A stretch of 64,000 bases of DNA from Streptomyces sp. NBC_01571 (GCF_026339875.1 NZ_JAPEPZ010000002.1:744001-808000); one strand, 5' to 3'. Numbered from the stretch's first letter, positions 17,153-27,105 are shown. Numbers and translations: made by a program. The notes: generated by a model not told the origin, from the letters alone.

Positions 17153-20100
17153 TCGGTTTCGGCCTCTTCCGCGTCCAGGAGGGCGAGAGCTCTGCGTTCG
17201 ACCTCCGCTGCCAGGTCGGCCAGGACGGGGAGTTCGAAAATGGTGTGTACGGCCACTTCGACGCCCAGCGCCTCCCAGATCTCCCTGACCACGCGGATCG
17301 CCGTCAGTGAGGTACCGCCGAGTTCGAAGAGGGAGTCGGAGGCGGCCACGTTCTCGACCGCCAGCAGCCGCTCCCAGGTCTCCGCGAGAAACTGCTCCAC
17401 GACGGTCGCGGGTTCCAGCCGCTTGCGCTCGGTGACGGGCTGTGGCAGGGCTTCCGCCCGCGGTGGCGCGGGCAGCGCGATCGCCGAGCAGGCGCGGTCG
17501 GGCGCGGCGGTGCCCTCGGTGAGGACCTGGATGAAGCCGTCCAACAATGCGCCGGCGGCGGCTTCGTCGAAGCGCTCCACGTCGTAGCACAGTTGCACTT
17601 CGACGCCCGAGGCGGTGTCGTTGACGAAGAAGGTGGCCTCGTAGCGGGAGACACCTGTGTCCAACTCGCCGAGCGACCGCAGCTCCGTCTCCCCCGCCCG
17701 CACGGACACGCGTACCCCCGACGGCTGCATGGAGAGCGCCACCGGCGTCAGCGGCACACCCGCGAGCCGCTCCACACCCGCTGCGCGGGCCGCGTCCGAC
17801 AGGGCGGACGTGGACAGGTCGGTATGCGCCAGGGTGCGGTTGCGTGCCCGTGCCGCGAGTCCGGCCACCGTGCGGAAGCTCTGCTCGGGCTCCCAGCGCA
17901 CCCGGACCGGCAGGACCGCGATCAGAGGGCCGACCACCCGGTCCAGTTCCACCAGGTCGCGCCGTGCCGCCGAGACCCCGACCAGGACGTCACGGGAGCC
18001 GGTCCAGTGGGCGAGCAGCACGTCCAGCGCAGCCAGGTGCACGGCGAAATCGCTCAGCCCGGTGCTGGCGCCCAATCGGCGCACCGCCTCGACGGTCTCC
18101 GCGCGCAGCGGGCGGACCAGCCGCTTCCCCCGGTACTTCGGGAGGCCGCCGCGAGGGGTGCGGGTCATGCCGTACGGCGGCTGTGCGCCCGCCAGTTCCT
18201 CGGTCCAGAACGCCTGGTCGGCCGGGGCGGAGGCGGCGAACAGCTGTTCCTCCCAGCGGGCCACGTCGCCCAGTTGCACGGCGGGTTCCGCGATCGGACC
18301 ACCGGCGTCGGCGAGGTGCGCGGCGAGTTCGTCCCTGAGGATCCCGCCGGACCAGCCGTCGAAGGCCAGGTGATCGACAGCGATCACCAGGGTCGCCGCG
18401 TCCTCCGCGGTGCGCAGCAGGGCCGCGCGCAGCAGCGGTGCGTGCTGGTCGGACGCGAAGGTCTGCCGTGCCGCCCGGTCGACGACCGTACGGATCTCCG
18501 CTTCCGTCATGTCCCGTGCGTCGTGTTCGGTGAACGGCACCGGAACCGCCGCGAGCACCTCGCCCGTCAGCCCGTACTCGTCCTCGCGCACCACGGTGCG
18601 CAGCGCCTCGTGCCGTACGACGAGGGCATTCAGGGCGTCGGTCAGTGCCGCCGAGCCGACTCGGCCGGCGATGCCGATCGCGAACGCCTCGGTGGTGGCT
18701 CCGGGAAAGCCGCTGATCCGGCGTGACGTCCACAGTTGGCGCTGCACGTCGGTCAGCGGCACCTTCGTGACGCCCGGGAGCCTGGTGGGCGGCGGTATCG
18801 GGGACCCGGAGCCCTCGAGACGGCGGGCGAGGCCCGCGGCGGTGGGGTCGGCCAGGAAGTCTCCGAGCTTTACGGCTGCGCCGAGTTCGACGCGGACGCG
18901 TGCGACAACGCGCGCCGCGGACAGCGAGTGGCCGCCTAGGTCGTCGAAACGGTCGGTGCGTCCCACCCGCGGCAGGTCCAGGACGTCCGCGATGATGGCG
19001 GCCACCTGCGCCTCGGCGGCGTCGCGCGGCTCCTCGTACGTGCTCCGGCCGGCGCCGGCGGTGTCCTTGCCGAACGGGATGGAGGGCAGCGCGGCCCGGT
19101 CCACCTTGCCATTGGTGTTCCGCGGCAGGTTCTCCATCACCAGGATGCGCGCGGGCACCAGGTAGTGGGGCAGCCGCTCACGCAGGTGGTCGCGGAGTGC
19201 GGTTTCGTCGGGCGGCTGGATGGCGCCGGCCGTCGCTGCCTCCGCGTAGGCGTGCAGCACGCGCGTCCCGTCGGTGTCCGCCGGAGCGACGGCCACGGCG
19301 TGCCGCACGCCCGGGTGCGCGGCCAGGGCGGACTCGACCTCGCCGAATTCCACCCGGAAGCCGCGCACTTTGACCTGGTCGTCCAGGCGGCCGAGGTAGT
19401 GCAGGAGGCCGTCCACGCGGCGGACGAGGTCGCCGGTGCGGTAGCGACGGCCGCCGGGAGATGCCGGGTCCTCGACGAATCGCCCGGCCGTCAGCTCGGG
19501 CGCACCGAGGTAGCCGCGCCCGACGAGCGGTCCCGCCACCCACAGCTCGCCGGGCGTGCCGTCGTCCACCACCCGGTCGTCGGCGTCGCGGACGGTCAGC
19601 TCGCAGTCGGCGACGGCCGTCCCGATGGGTGGGGCGCCGGTCTCGTCGCGTCCGATGGCGTGCGTGACGCAGAAGACCGTGCACTCGGTCGGCCCGTAGA
19701 GGTTGACGACCGTCTCCACCCCCGGTTGTGCGTAGAGGCGATCGACCAGCGGGCGGGTGACCGCCTCGGCTCCGACGTTGACCCGGCGCACGCCGCGGGG
19801 CAACGGCCGCTCCAGCAGGGCGGCGAGCGCGGAGGGCGGCGCGCTGATCATGGTCACCTCGTCGCGGGCGGGCAGCGACGGCAGCGCGAGGATGTCGTCG
19901 GCCAGGACGACGCAACCGCCGGTGCTCAACGGTCCGAACATCTGGTGGACCGATGCGTCGAAGGAGAGCGACGCGGTCGCCAGGCCGGTCCGCAGGTGTG
20001 CGGGGTCGATCGTCCGGGCCATCCACTTCAGCAGGGCGAGCACGGAGGAGTGCTCGATCACCACGCCCTTGGGGGTGCCGGTGGAGCCGGACGTGAACAG

Positions 20101-20523
20101 GACGTAGGCGACGCCGTCACCCGCCCTGGACGGGGTCTCCTCGCCGTCGTCGTCCGCGCCGTCGACCAGCACGGGCTGTGCGCCGGTCGCGGCGACGGTC
20201 GGGGCGAGTTCCCGGGTGGTCAGGACCTGCCGTACCCCTGCCTGCCGGACCATCCCGGCAAGGCGCGGTACCGGCATCGCCGGGTCGAGCGGTACGTAGC
20301 CGCAGCCGGTCCGCCACACCGCCAGCAACCCGGCCACCATGCGCTCGTCGCGGCCGAGGCAGACACCGACCAGGCCCCCGCGGGGTTGGGTGAGCCCACG
20401 CGCGAACCCGGCGGCCATGCGGTCCAGTTCCCGGTAGCTGGTGCGGCGATCGCCGACGATGACCGCGGTCGCTTCGGGGACGCGCTCGACCTGCGAGGCG
20501 ACAAGATCGTACACACTCGTCAT
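17149..20523 (-). CDS. NRPS with A-PCP-C-PCP architecture
   Basis: A 1124-aa synthetase starting at ATG 20523 behind AAGGAA. Domains: adenylation (1-495; YVLFTSGSTGTPKGV near 145, LSFDASVHQMF, NLYGPTECTVFC, YRTGDLVRR, PRNTNGKVDR); carrier 1 (DDLGGHSLSAARVVARV, Ser near 530); condensation (about 585-1000; VPLTDVQRQLW, and AVDHLAFDGWSGGIL near 720, where the first of the paired histidines is Asp but the catalytic second His and the Asp are kept); carrier 2 (FELGGTSLTAIRVV, Ser near 1068). My reading of the selectivity residues is roughly D-A-H-S-N-G-L-V, which I cannot match to a known amino acid. The second carrier has no adenylation domain of its own and is probably loaded in trans by the neighbouring free-standing A protein. 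Confidence 0.88.
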   Translation of the reverse strand: MTSVYDLVASQVERVPEATAVIVGDRRTSYRELDRMAAGFARGLTQPRGGLVGVCLGRDERMVAGLLAVWRTGCGYVPLDPAMPVPRLAGMVRQAGVRQVLTTRELAPTVAATGAQPVLVDGADDDGEETPSRAGDGVAYVLFTSGSTGTPKGVVIEHSSVLALLKWMARTIDPAHLRTGLATASLSFDASVHQMFGPLSTGGCVVLADDILALPSLPARDEVTMISAPPSALAALLERPLPRGVRRVNVGAEAVTRPLVDRLYAQPGVETVVNLYGPTECTVFCVTHAIGRDETGAPPIGTAVADCELTVRDADDRVVDDGTPGELWVAGPLVGRGYLGAPELTAGRFVEDPASPGGRRYRTGDLVRRVDGLLHYLGRLDDQVKVRGFRVEFGEVESALAAHPGVRHAVAVAPADTDGTRVLHAYAEAATAGAIQPPDETALRDHLRERLPHYLVPARILVMENLPRNTNGKVDRAALPSIPFGKDTAGAGRSTYEEPRDAAEAQVAAIIADVLDLPRVGRTDRFDDLGGHSLSAARVVARVRVELGAAVKLGDFLADPTAAGLARRLEGSGSPIPPPTRLPGVTKVPLTDVQRQLWTSRRISGFPGATTEAFAIGIAGRVGSAALTDALNALVVRHEALRTVVREDEYGLTGEVLAAVPVPFTEHDARDMTEAEIRTVVDRAARQTFASDQHAPLLRAALLRTAEDAATLVIAVDHLAFDGWSGGILRDELAAHLADAGGPIAEPAVQLGDVARWEEQLFAASAPADQAFWTEELAGAQPPYGMTRTPRGGLPKYRGKRLVRPLRAETVEAVRRLGASTGLSDFAVHLAALDVLLAHWTGSRDVLVGVSAARRDLVELDRVVGPLIAVLPVRVRWEPEQSFRTVAGLAARARNRTLAHTDLSTSALSDAARAAGVERLAGVPLTPVALSMQPSGVRVSVRAGETELRSLGELDTGVSRYEATFFVNDTASGVEVQLCYDVERFDEAAAGALLDGFIQVLTEGTAAPDRACSAIALPAPPRAEALPQPVTERKRLEPATVVEQFLAETWERLLAVENVAASDSLFELGGTSLTAIRVVREIWEALGVEVAVHTIFELPVLADLAAEVERRALALLDAEEAETE

Positions 20524-20733
20524 GAGGGTGGTTCCTTCTATGAGCTCGAAGTGGTGCCGCAGCCTGCCGCGGCACCAGGGCGGCACGGCACTGCGATTCC
20601 TCGTTGTTCTGACCGGGAAAAGGCGGTCGGGTGCCCCATGTCCTCGTGGATCGAAGCGTGGCCTGGGTGTCCCGGCTCCCGTGCGGGCCCTCCGCGCCCG
20701 GACGCGGCGGTGGATCTCAGGGTCGGGCGGCCA

Positions 20734-22449
20734 TCAGCGTGAGGAACTCGCTGTCGGCCCGCCGGGGGCGTCCCCCGCGGGCTCGCCGGCACGCTGTTGC
20801 CGCTCTCGCAGGATTTCCCGCAACAGTGACCGGTCACCATCCGCCTGGCGCGGCGTGGCGGACGCCGACCGCCCGTCGGCCAGCCGTTGCTCAGCACGCT
20901 CACGCAGCAGCGCCCGATGCAGCTTGCCGCTGCTGGTCAGCGGAATCTCGTCCATGACCAGGAACTTCGTCGGCACATAGGCTGCGGGCAGCCTGGCGGC
21001 GAGGTACGAGCGCAACCTCCCGGACAACTGGCTTGCTTGTCCCTCGGCATCCGCCGGCCGGACCCAGGCGACGAGTTGCACGTCGGCGGCGACCTTGGCC
21101 GCGACCACGACGGCCCCGTTGAGTTCAGGGTGCTCGGCCAAGTGGTGCTCGATCTCCTGCGGTTCGATCCGTTGCCCGAGGATCTTGACCTGGTCGTCGG
21201 CCCGCCCCAAATACTCCAGCTCACCGTCGACCAGCCGCACCCGGTCACCGGTCCGGTACAGCCTTCCCGCCGCCGAGCCCCGCGGAGCGGTCACGAACGC
21301 CTTCGCCGTCAGATCCGGCCTGTTGAGATAGCCCAACGCCAACGGGGCACCACCTATGTACAGTTCCCCGTCCTCGCCCGGCGGGACCGGCGCTCCGTCC
21401 TCGTCCAGCGTGACCAGCATGCAGTTGTCGATCGGGCGCCCGATGAAGACCCCGTTGATGTTCTCCGCTGCCGCCGGGCAGGTCCAGTGGCTGACGTCGA
21501 TCGCCGCCTCGGTGGGACCGTACAGGTTGTGCAGGGTGGCCGGCAGGGTGCTGACGAACTCCCTCGCAACCTCTACCGGAAGCCGCTCCCCGCTGCAGAA
21601 CACGTGTCGCAGTGACGTACACCCCTTGGCGTCGGGCCACCGGAGGAACTCACGGAGCATGGACGGCACGAAGTGGCAGACGGTGATCCACTGCTCCACG
21701 ATCGCCCGCGCCACCGACACCGGGTCGCGATGTTCCTCCGGCGGAAGGAACACACAGGTGGCCCCCGAGATCAGCGGCAGCCACAGCTCCCAGCCGGACA
21801 CGTCGAAGGTGACCGGGGTCTTCTGCAGGATCCGGTCCTGCGGCCCCACCCGATAGGTGTCGCGCATCCACAACAACCGGTTGCACAGAGCCTCGTTGGG
21901 CAACAGGACGCCCTTGGGCTCCCCCGTGGAGCCGGAAGTGAACAGGACGTAGACGGGATGGTCGCCGGCCACCTCGGGAAGCGGGTCGGGATCGGCATCC
22001 GCTGTCACGGGTCGCAGCGCCTCGACATCGAGGGCGGTGAGCCCGTGGTCCGCCAGAACCCGGAAAGTGCCGACGTTCCCGAGGCCCGTGCTGCTGCCGG
22101 CGGTGTCCAGTATCCGGCCGAGCCGCTCGGCCGGATCGTCGGGATCGATCGGCAGATAGGGCAGGCCCGCTTTCACCGTGCCGAGCAAGGCGACCAGCAG
22201 ACCGACACTGCGAGGAATCGCGACGGCCACCGGCTTGCCCGGTGCAGTCTCGCGCAGCTTCCGTGCCACGGCGTCGGACCACACCTCCAGCTCGAGGTAG
22301 GTCAGTTCACCCGTGGCATCGCTGACCGCGACGGCATCAGGGTGGCTGAGGGTGGTGGCCCTGATGAGGCCGGGCAGACCCTTCGAGCTGTCGCGCTCCA
22401 CCGCAGGGCCGTGCAGTTCGCTTCGGGGGACGACAGGGTTTGGCCGCAC
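20734..22449 (-). CDS. Free-standing adenylation enzyme, serine-like code
   Basis: A 571-aa single-domain adenylation enzyme starting at GTG 22449 (GAGAGGAA just upstream). Core motifs: YVLFTSGSTGEPKGV (near 173), TFDVSGWELWLPLISG, NLYGPTEAAIDVSHW, LYRTGDRVRL, LGRADDQVKI and LTSSGKLHR. Reading the specificity pocket by alignment to GrsA gives D-V-W-H-F-S-L-I-D-(K), one residue from the consensus serine code DVWHLSLIDK, so L-Ser is the likely substrate. There is no fused carrier domain; a 40-residue charged tail follows. It is first in the operon and probably charges the orphan second carrier of the next synthetase. Activity in trans is inference. Confidence 0.85.
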   Translation of the reverse strand: MRPNPVVPRSELHGPAVERDSSKGLPGLIRATTLSHPDAVAVSDATGELTYLELEVWSDAVARKLRETAPGKPVAVAIPRSVGLLVALLGTVKAGLPYLPIDPDDPAERLGRILDTAGSSTGLGNVGTFRVLADHGLTALDVEALRPVTADADPDPLPEVAGDHPVYVLFTSGSTGEPKGVLLPNEALCNRLLWMRDTYRVGPQDRILQKTPVTFDVSGWELWLPLISGATCVFLPPEEHRDPVSVARAIVEQWITVCHFVPSMLREFLRWPDAKGCTSLRHVFCSGERLPVEVAREFVSTLPATLHNLYGPTEAAIDVSHWTCPAAAENINGVFIGRPIDNCMLVTLDEDGAPVPPGEDGELYIGGAPLALGYLNRPDLTAKAFVTAPRGSAAGRLYRTGDRVRLVDGELEYLGRADDQVKILGQRIEPQEIEHHLAEHPELNGAVVVAAKVAADVQLVAWVRPADAEGQASQLSGRLRSYLAARLPAAYVPTKFLVMDEIPLTSSGKLHRALLRERAEQRLADGRSASATPRQADGDRSLLREILRERQQRAGEPAGDAPGGPTASSSR

Positions 22450-22952
22450 TTCTCACAGTTCCTCTCAGCGTATGGCGCTGGCAACTATAGGTATGCGGGT
22501 GGCGAAAGAGCCGGGCGCTAACGCGTCGCTGACTGCCCTTTGACACATTGCTGTTTCACGCGGCTCGGTGTTGTGTCAGTGTGTCGACCGCCCCGGAACG
22601 AGCCGGTACCGGTGAGGCATTTCAGCAGCCGCGCTCGCCAAGTCGGCCGGGCTGTCCCGCCGCGCCGAGACACGGCCCGAGGCGGCCGGGTCGCGATGGC
22701 CGGCAGGCGCGCGGAGGAGTACGACGACGACCGTTCGGCCTTGCCGGTTCCTGGCATCGACAGACCGGGCATCGTCAGCCCAGCGCATTTCAAGGCGCGG
22801 CACCATTGTGTCCAGAATGGACAACAACCCTCACTGGACCGGAGCCTTCACCCGCTGAGCCCGGTCCTGTTCCCATCGAGGAACGACCACGGCAGGACTG
22901 CCAGCGTGCCGACCACCCGCCGGTAAGGTCCCATTCGCCCCTGGTCGGACTG
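22450..22952. other. Promoter region of the NRPS operon; no gene seen
   Basis: About 500 bp between kdpD and the first NRPS-operon gene, both on the minus strand. No protein-like frame or strong hairpin was recognised. On the minus strand a TATAGT hexamer near 22482-22487 could be a -10 element about 35 bp before the GTG 22449, but no convincing -35 was found. No regulator gene lies next to the cluster. Confidence 0.3.
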
Positions 22953-25499
22953 CTAAGAGGTGGCGGTCACCGGAAGGTCGGGGCGCATCGGCTCGATGCC
23001 GGACGCTGTCGGGAGGGTGAGCACCATGGTGAGGCCGCCACCGGGGGTGTCCTCGACGGCGAGGGTTCCGCCCATCGCCTCGGCGAAGCCGCGGGCGACC
23101 GCCAGGCCCAGACCCACCCCGGCGCCACGGGGTGCGTCCCCGTACCGCTGGAAGGGTTCGAAGATGCGGTCCTTGGCCTCGTCCGGAATTCCCGGGCCTC
23201 GGTCCACGACCCGGACCTCCACCCGGTCTGCCATCGCGGACGCGGAGACCAGGATCCGCTCGTCGGAAGGGCTGTATTTCACGGCGTTCTCAACGAGGTT
23301 GGCAACCGAGCGTTCCAGCAGGCCGGGGTCCACGGCGACCATCGGCAGCGTCTCGGGGATGTCCAGCATCACGCTGCCCTCGGGGACCCCGCCGAGCGCC
23401 ATCGGCACCACCTCGTCGAGGTCGATCTCGCGGATCAGCGGAGTGACCGTGCCCGTCTGGAGCCGGGACATGTCCAGCAGATTGCCCACCAGGTTGTCTA
23501 GGCGGTCGGCACCGTCTTCGATGCCTTCGAGGAGTTCCGCCTTGTCCTCCTCCGACCAGGCCACATCACCTGACCTGAGCGAGGAGACCGCTGCCTTTAT
23601 CCCGGCCAGCGGCGTACGCAGGTCGTGGCTGACCGCGGCCAACAGCGCCGTGCGGATGCGGTTGCCCTCGGCCAGCGCACGGGACTGGTCGGCCTCCGAC
23701 TGCAGCCGCTGGCGGTCCAGGACCACCGCGGCCTGGGCGGCGAACGCGGCGAGCACCCGCCTGTCCTCCGCCGGCAGCACCCGCCCCGAGAGCGCCAGTG
23801 CCATGCGGTCGCTGACCGGCACGTCGACGTCCGCGTCCTCCGGCCGCGCGACCGCCGTTCGCGTGCCCACGCTGCCCGCGCAGGTCCATGGATCGACGTC
23901 ACTGGCCCGCTCCAGCAGGGCGACCGAGTCCATGCCGAAGGTCTCCCGGACCCGCTCCAGCAGCGCCTCCAGGCTGGTGTCCCCGCGCAGCACACTGCCC
24001 GCGAGAACGGAGAGGATCTCCGACTCGGCGCGCAGTCGCGCCGCCTGCTGGGTACGCCGCGCGGCGAGATCCACCACGGAGGCCACCGACACGGCCACGC
24101 CGACGAAGATCGCGATGGCGACGATGTTCTTCGGATCGGCAATCGTCAGGGTGTGGACTGGCGGGGTGAAGAACCAGTTGAGCAGCAGGGAACCCACAAA
24201 CGCCGAGGCCAGCGCCGGGTAGAGGCCGCCCAGCAGGGCGGCGGCCACCGTCATCGCCAGGAAGAGCAACATGTCGTTGGCCAGGCCGACTTCGGGCGCG
24301 ACGCCGACCAGCAGCAGCGTGAGGAGGGCGGGGCCGGCCACACCGACCAGCCAGCCCCAGACGACCCGGGACCGACCGAGCCGTGTGGTACGGGCTACCG
24401 GCAGCCCGCGTCCCTTGCCCGCCTCGTCGTGCGTGATCAGGTGGACGTCGAGGTCGGGCCCTGACTCCCGGGCGACCGTCGCGCCGACGCCCGGCCCGAA
24501 GACGTACTGCCATCCCTTGCGTCGGGACACCCCGAGGACGATCTGGGTGGCGTTCACCCCGCGCGCGAAGTCCAGGAGCGCCGTCGGTACGTCTTCCCCG
24601 ATGACGTGGTGGAAGGTGCCGCCCAGCTCCTCCACCAGCGTGCGTTGGACCGCCAGTTCCTTCGGTGACGCGGAAGTCAGGCCGTCGCTGCGGGAGATGT
24701 AGACGGCCAGCACCTCGCCACCCGCGCCCTTCTCCGCGAGGCGCACGGCACGGCGGATCAGCGTGCGTCCCTCGGGACCACCGGTGAGGCCGACGACGAT
24801 CCGCTCACGGGAGCCCCAGATCTTCGAGACCTGGTGCTCGCTGCGGTACTCGTTCAGGTACTCGTCGACCCGGTCGGCCACCCACAACAGCGCCAGCTCG
24901 CGCAGCGCGGTCAGATTGCCGGGGCGGAAGTAGTTGGACAGCGCCGCGTCGACCTTGTCGGGCTTGTAGATGTTGCCGTGCGCCATACGGCGGCGCAGGG
25001 CCGGCGGGGACATGTCGACCAGTTCGATCTGGTCGGCCCGTCGTACGACCTCGTCCGGGACCGTCTCCTGCTGTCGGACACCGGTGATGGACTCGACGAC
25101 GTCGCCCAGCGACTCCAGATGCTGGATGTTGACCGTGGTGATGACGTCGATGCCGGCGGCGAGGAGTTCCTCGACGTCCTGCCAGCGCTTGGCGTTGCGG
25201 GAGCCGGGGATGTTCGTGTGGGGCAGCTCGTCGACCAAGGCCACTTGGGGCTGCCGTGCGAGCACCGCGTCCACATCCATCTCCGTGAAGACGGTGCCTC
25301 GGTACTCCAACTCCTTGCGGGGGATCTGTTCCAGACCGTGCAGCATCACCTCGGTGCGCGACCGGTGGTGGTGCTCCACGAAGGCGACCACGCAGTCGGT
25401 GCCCCGCTCGACCCGGCGGTGCGCCTCGGAGAGCATCGCGTACGTCTTGCCGACCCCCGGTGCCGCACCGAGGTAGATCCGAAGCTTGCCGCGTGCCAT
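22953..25499 (-). CDS. kdpD: Potassium/turgor sensor histidine kinase KdpD
   Basis: An 848-aa kinase of normal KdpD length starting at ATG 25499. The N-terminal KdpD domain has the P-loop GAAPGVGKTYAML (about 11-23), and VDELPHTNIPG and GIDVITTVNIQHLESL. A USP-type domain follows (VVGLTGGPEGRTLIRRA), then a DUF4118 membrane region of four spans (about 390-480), a GAF-like segment, and the kinase core: H-box AVSHDLRTPLAGIKA (His near 623), N-box NLVENAVKYSPS, VVDRGPGIPDEAKDR and GVGLGLAVARGF. It would autophosphorylate and signal to KdpE, encoded immediately upstream (116 bp gap). It is last in the kdpFABC-E-D gene order. Confidence 0.95.
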   Translation of the reverse strand: MARGKLRIYLGAAPGVGKTYAMLSEAHRRVERGTDCVVAFVEHHHRSRTEVMLHGLEQIPRKELEYRGTVFTEMDVDAVLARQPQVALVDELPHTNIPGSRNAKRWQDVEELLAAGIDVITTVNIQHLESLGDVVESITGVRQQETVPDEVVRRADQIELVDMSPPALRRRMAHGNIYKPDKVDAALSNYFRPGNLTALRELALLWVADRVDEYLNEYRSEHQVSKIWGSRERIVVGLTGGPEGRTLIRRAVRLAEKGAGGEVLAVYISRSDGLTSASPKELAVQRTLVEELGGTFHHVIGEDVPTALLDFARGVNATQIVLGVSRRKGWQYVFGPGVGATVARESGPDLDVHLITHDEAGKGRGLPVARTTRLGRSRVVWGWLVGVAGPALLTLLLVGVAPEVGLANDMLLFLAMTVAAALLGGLYPALASAFVGSLLLNWFFTPPVHTLTIADPKNIVAIAIFVGVAVSVASVVDLAARRTQQAARLRAESEILSVLAGSVLRGDTSLEALLERVRETFGMDSVALLERASDVDPWTCAGSVGTRTAVARPEDADVDVPVSDRMALALSGRVLPAEDRRVLAAFAAQAAVVLDRQRLQSEADQSRALAEGNRIRTALLAAVSHDLRTPLAGIKAAVSSLRSGDVAWSEEDKAELLEGIEDGADRLDNLVGNLLDMSRLQTGTVTPLIREIDLDEVVPMALGGVPEGSVMLDIPETLPMVAVDPGLLERSVANLVENAVKYSPSDERILVSASAMADRVEVRVVDRGPGIPDEAKDRIFEPFQRYGDAPRGAGVGLGLAVARGFAEAMGGTLAVEDTPGGGLTMVLTLPTASGIEPMRPDLPVTATS

Positions 25500-25623
25500 C
25501 TTCTCTTCTCTTCGTCTCTACGGGCGGGGCCGTGGGGTGCCGGGGCCGGTCTCGAAAGGAATTCGGTCAGGAATTTCGGTCAGGAACCCAGCCAGGAATC
25601 CGGTCTGGGACTCATCCAGGGGC

Positions 25624-26307
25624 TCACCTTTCGAAGCGGTAGCCCATGCCGGGTTCAGTGATGAGGTAGCGGGGGTGAGCAGGGTCCATCTCCAGTTTGC
25701 GGCGAAGTTGGGCCATGTAGACCCGGAGATAGTTGGTCTTGTTGCTCTGAGAGGCGCCCCACACCTCCTGGAGCAGGTGCTTCTGCGTGATGAGCCGGCC
25801 GGGGTTGGTGACCAGGACCTCCAGCAGATGCCACTCGGTCGGCGTGAGGCGTACATCGTGCCCGCCCCGTACGGCCTTCTTGGCGAGCAGGTCGATGGTG
25901 AAGTGCTCCGTGGTGACCAGGACGGTCTCGGGGGCCAGTGGAATGTCCTCGGTGCGGCGGACGGCGGCGCGCAGCCGGGCGAGGAGTTCGTCCATGCTGA
26001 ACGGCTTGGTGATGTAGTCGTCGGCGCCCGCGTCCAGGGCCGCGACCTTCTCGTCGGAGGCCCGGCGGGCGGACAGGACGAGGATCGGTACGCGGGTCCA
26101 GCCGCGCAGGGACTTGATGACGTCCACGCCGTCCATGTCGGGCAGTCCCAGGTCGAGCAGGACCACGTCGGGCTGCCGGGCGGCGGCGATGCGCAGTGCG
26201 GTGGTGCCGTCGGGGGCCGGGTCCACTCCGTACTGGCGGACCTGCAGGTTGATCACGAGGGCCCGGACGAGCTGAGGGTCGTCCTCCACCACCAGTACCC
26301 GGGTCAT
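25624..26307 (-). CDS. kdpE: Response regulator KdpE (OmpR family)
   Basis: A 227-aa regulator starting at ATG 26307. The receiver domain has acidic residues E8-D9-D10, phospho-acceptor D52 in VVLLDLGLPDMDG, S79 in LVLSARR and K101 in YITKPFSMDELLAR. The C-terminal winged helix contains LTPTEWHLLEVLVTNPGRLI and the final YLRVYMAQLRRKLE with a YLITEPGMGYRF wing, as in KdpE. It activates kdp transcription when phosphorylated by KdpD. OmpR-type regulators bind direct repeats with 10-11 bp period, and such repeats occur in front of several K+ genes in this window. A stem-loop separates it from kdpC. Confidence 0.94.
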   Translation of the reverse strand: MTRVLVVEDDPQLVRALVINLQVRQYGVDPAPDGTTALRIAAARQPDVVLLDLGLPDMDGVDVIKSLRGWTRVPILVLSARRASDEKVAALDAGADDYITKPFSMDELLARLRAAVRRTEDIPLAPETVLVTTEHFTIDLLAKKAVRGGHDVRLTPTEWHLLEVLVTNPGRLITQKHLLQEVWGASQSNKTNYLRVYMAQLRRKLEMDPAHPRYLITEPGMGYRFER

Positions 26308-26368
26308 CGTTGTGCGCCTTTCCTGTCGTACGGCGGCCCGGAACGATGCGGAACCGGTTTCGTGGCTG

Positions 26369-26412
26369 CGGGAGTTGGCAATTCGAGGAGTATCCTCGGT
26401 CGCCAACTCCCG
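26369..26412 (-). terminator. Stem-loop between kdpC and kdpE
   Basis: An 11-bp stem (CGGGAGTTGGC at 26369-26379 pairing with GCCAACTCCCG at 26402-26412) encloses a second 6-bp stem (CGAGGA/TCCTCG). It lies in the kdpC-kdpE gap and could terminate or attenuate structural-gene transcripts so that the regulators are made at a lower level. Confidence 0.55.
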
Positions 26413-26431
26413 TGCGGTGCGTCTAAAGCCA

Positions 26432-27100
26432 TCAGCTCTTCGCCACGAGTGCCTTGAGCGCGATGTTGAGTTCGAGGACGTTGACGCGGGGTTCGCCGAT
26501 GAAGCCGAGGGTGCGGCTGTCGGTGTGCTCGTCGACCAGCTTCTGCACCTGGGCGACGGACAGGCCGTTCTTCTCCGCGATCCGGTGGACCTGGATGTCG
26601 GCGTACTGGGGGGAGATGTCCGGGTCCAGGCCGGAGCCGGAGGACGTCACCGCGTCGGCGGGCACGTCGGAGGGTTTGACCGTGTAGCCGTTCACCGAGT
26701 TGTCCTTGACGACGGCCTTCTTCGCGGCGGTCACCCAGTCGATGAGGTCCTTGTTGTCGCCCGACCGGTTGGTGGCGCCGGACAGGATCAGCTTGTACTG
26801 CGTGTTGACCGAGTTCGTCCCCAGACCGTTGGCGGGGCGTCCCTGGAACCACTTCAGGTCGGCGTCCGGCGTCTCCTGACCCTTCTTCAGCGGCAGGTTG
26901 TAGGACTGGCCGATCAGCGAGGAGCCGACGACCTTCCCGTCCGCCTTGATCTCCGAGCCGTTGGCCTTGTCGGAGAAGAGGCCCTGGGCGACGCCGGTGA
27001 CGGCGAGCGGGTAGATCACCCCGCAGACGACGGTGAGGACCAGCAGGGCCCGCAGGCCGGCCCAGAGCAACCGGGCCGTGTTCGTAACCGAGTTGTTCAT
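26432..27100 (-). CDS. kdpC: K+-transporting ATPase subunit KdpC
   Basis: A 222-aa subunit starting at ATG 27100, 5 bp after kdpB. One N-terminal membrane helix (LLWAGLRALLVLTVVCGVIYPLAV, about 10-33) is followed by a soluble domain with GSSLIGQSYN, WFQGRPAN (usually FxxRPSA in others), and DAVTSSGSGLDPDISPQYA, the most conserved KdpC stretch. The end VNVLELNIAL is also typical. KdpC stabilises the KdpFABC pump and has been proposed to aid ATP binding. It is part of the kdp operon. Confidence 0.94.
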   Translation of the reverse strand: MNNSVTNTARLLWAGLRALLVLTVVCGVIYPLAVTGVAQGLFSDKANGSEIKADGKVVGSSLIGQSYNLPLKKGQETPDADLKWFQGRPANGLGTNSVNTQYKLILSGATNRSGDNKDLIDWVTAAKKAVVKDNSVNGYTVKPSDVPADAVTSSGSGLDPDISPQYADIQVHRIAEKNGLSVAQVQKLVDEHTDSRTLGFIGEPRVNVLELNIALKALVAKS

Positions 27101-27105
27101 GGCGA

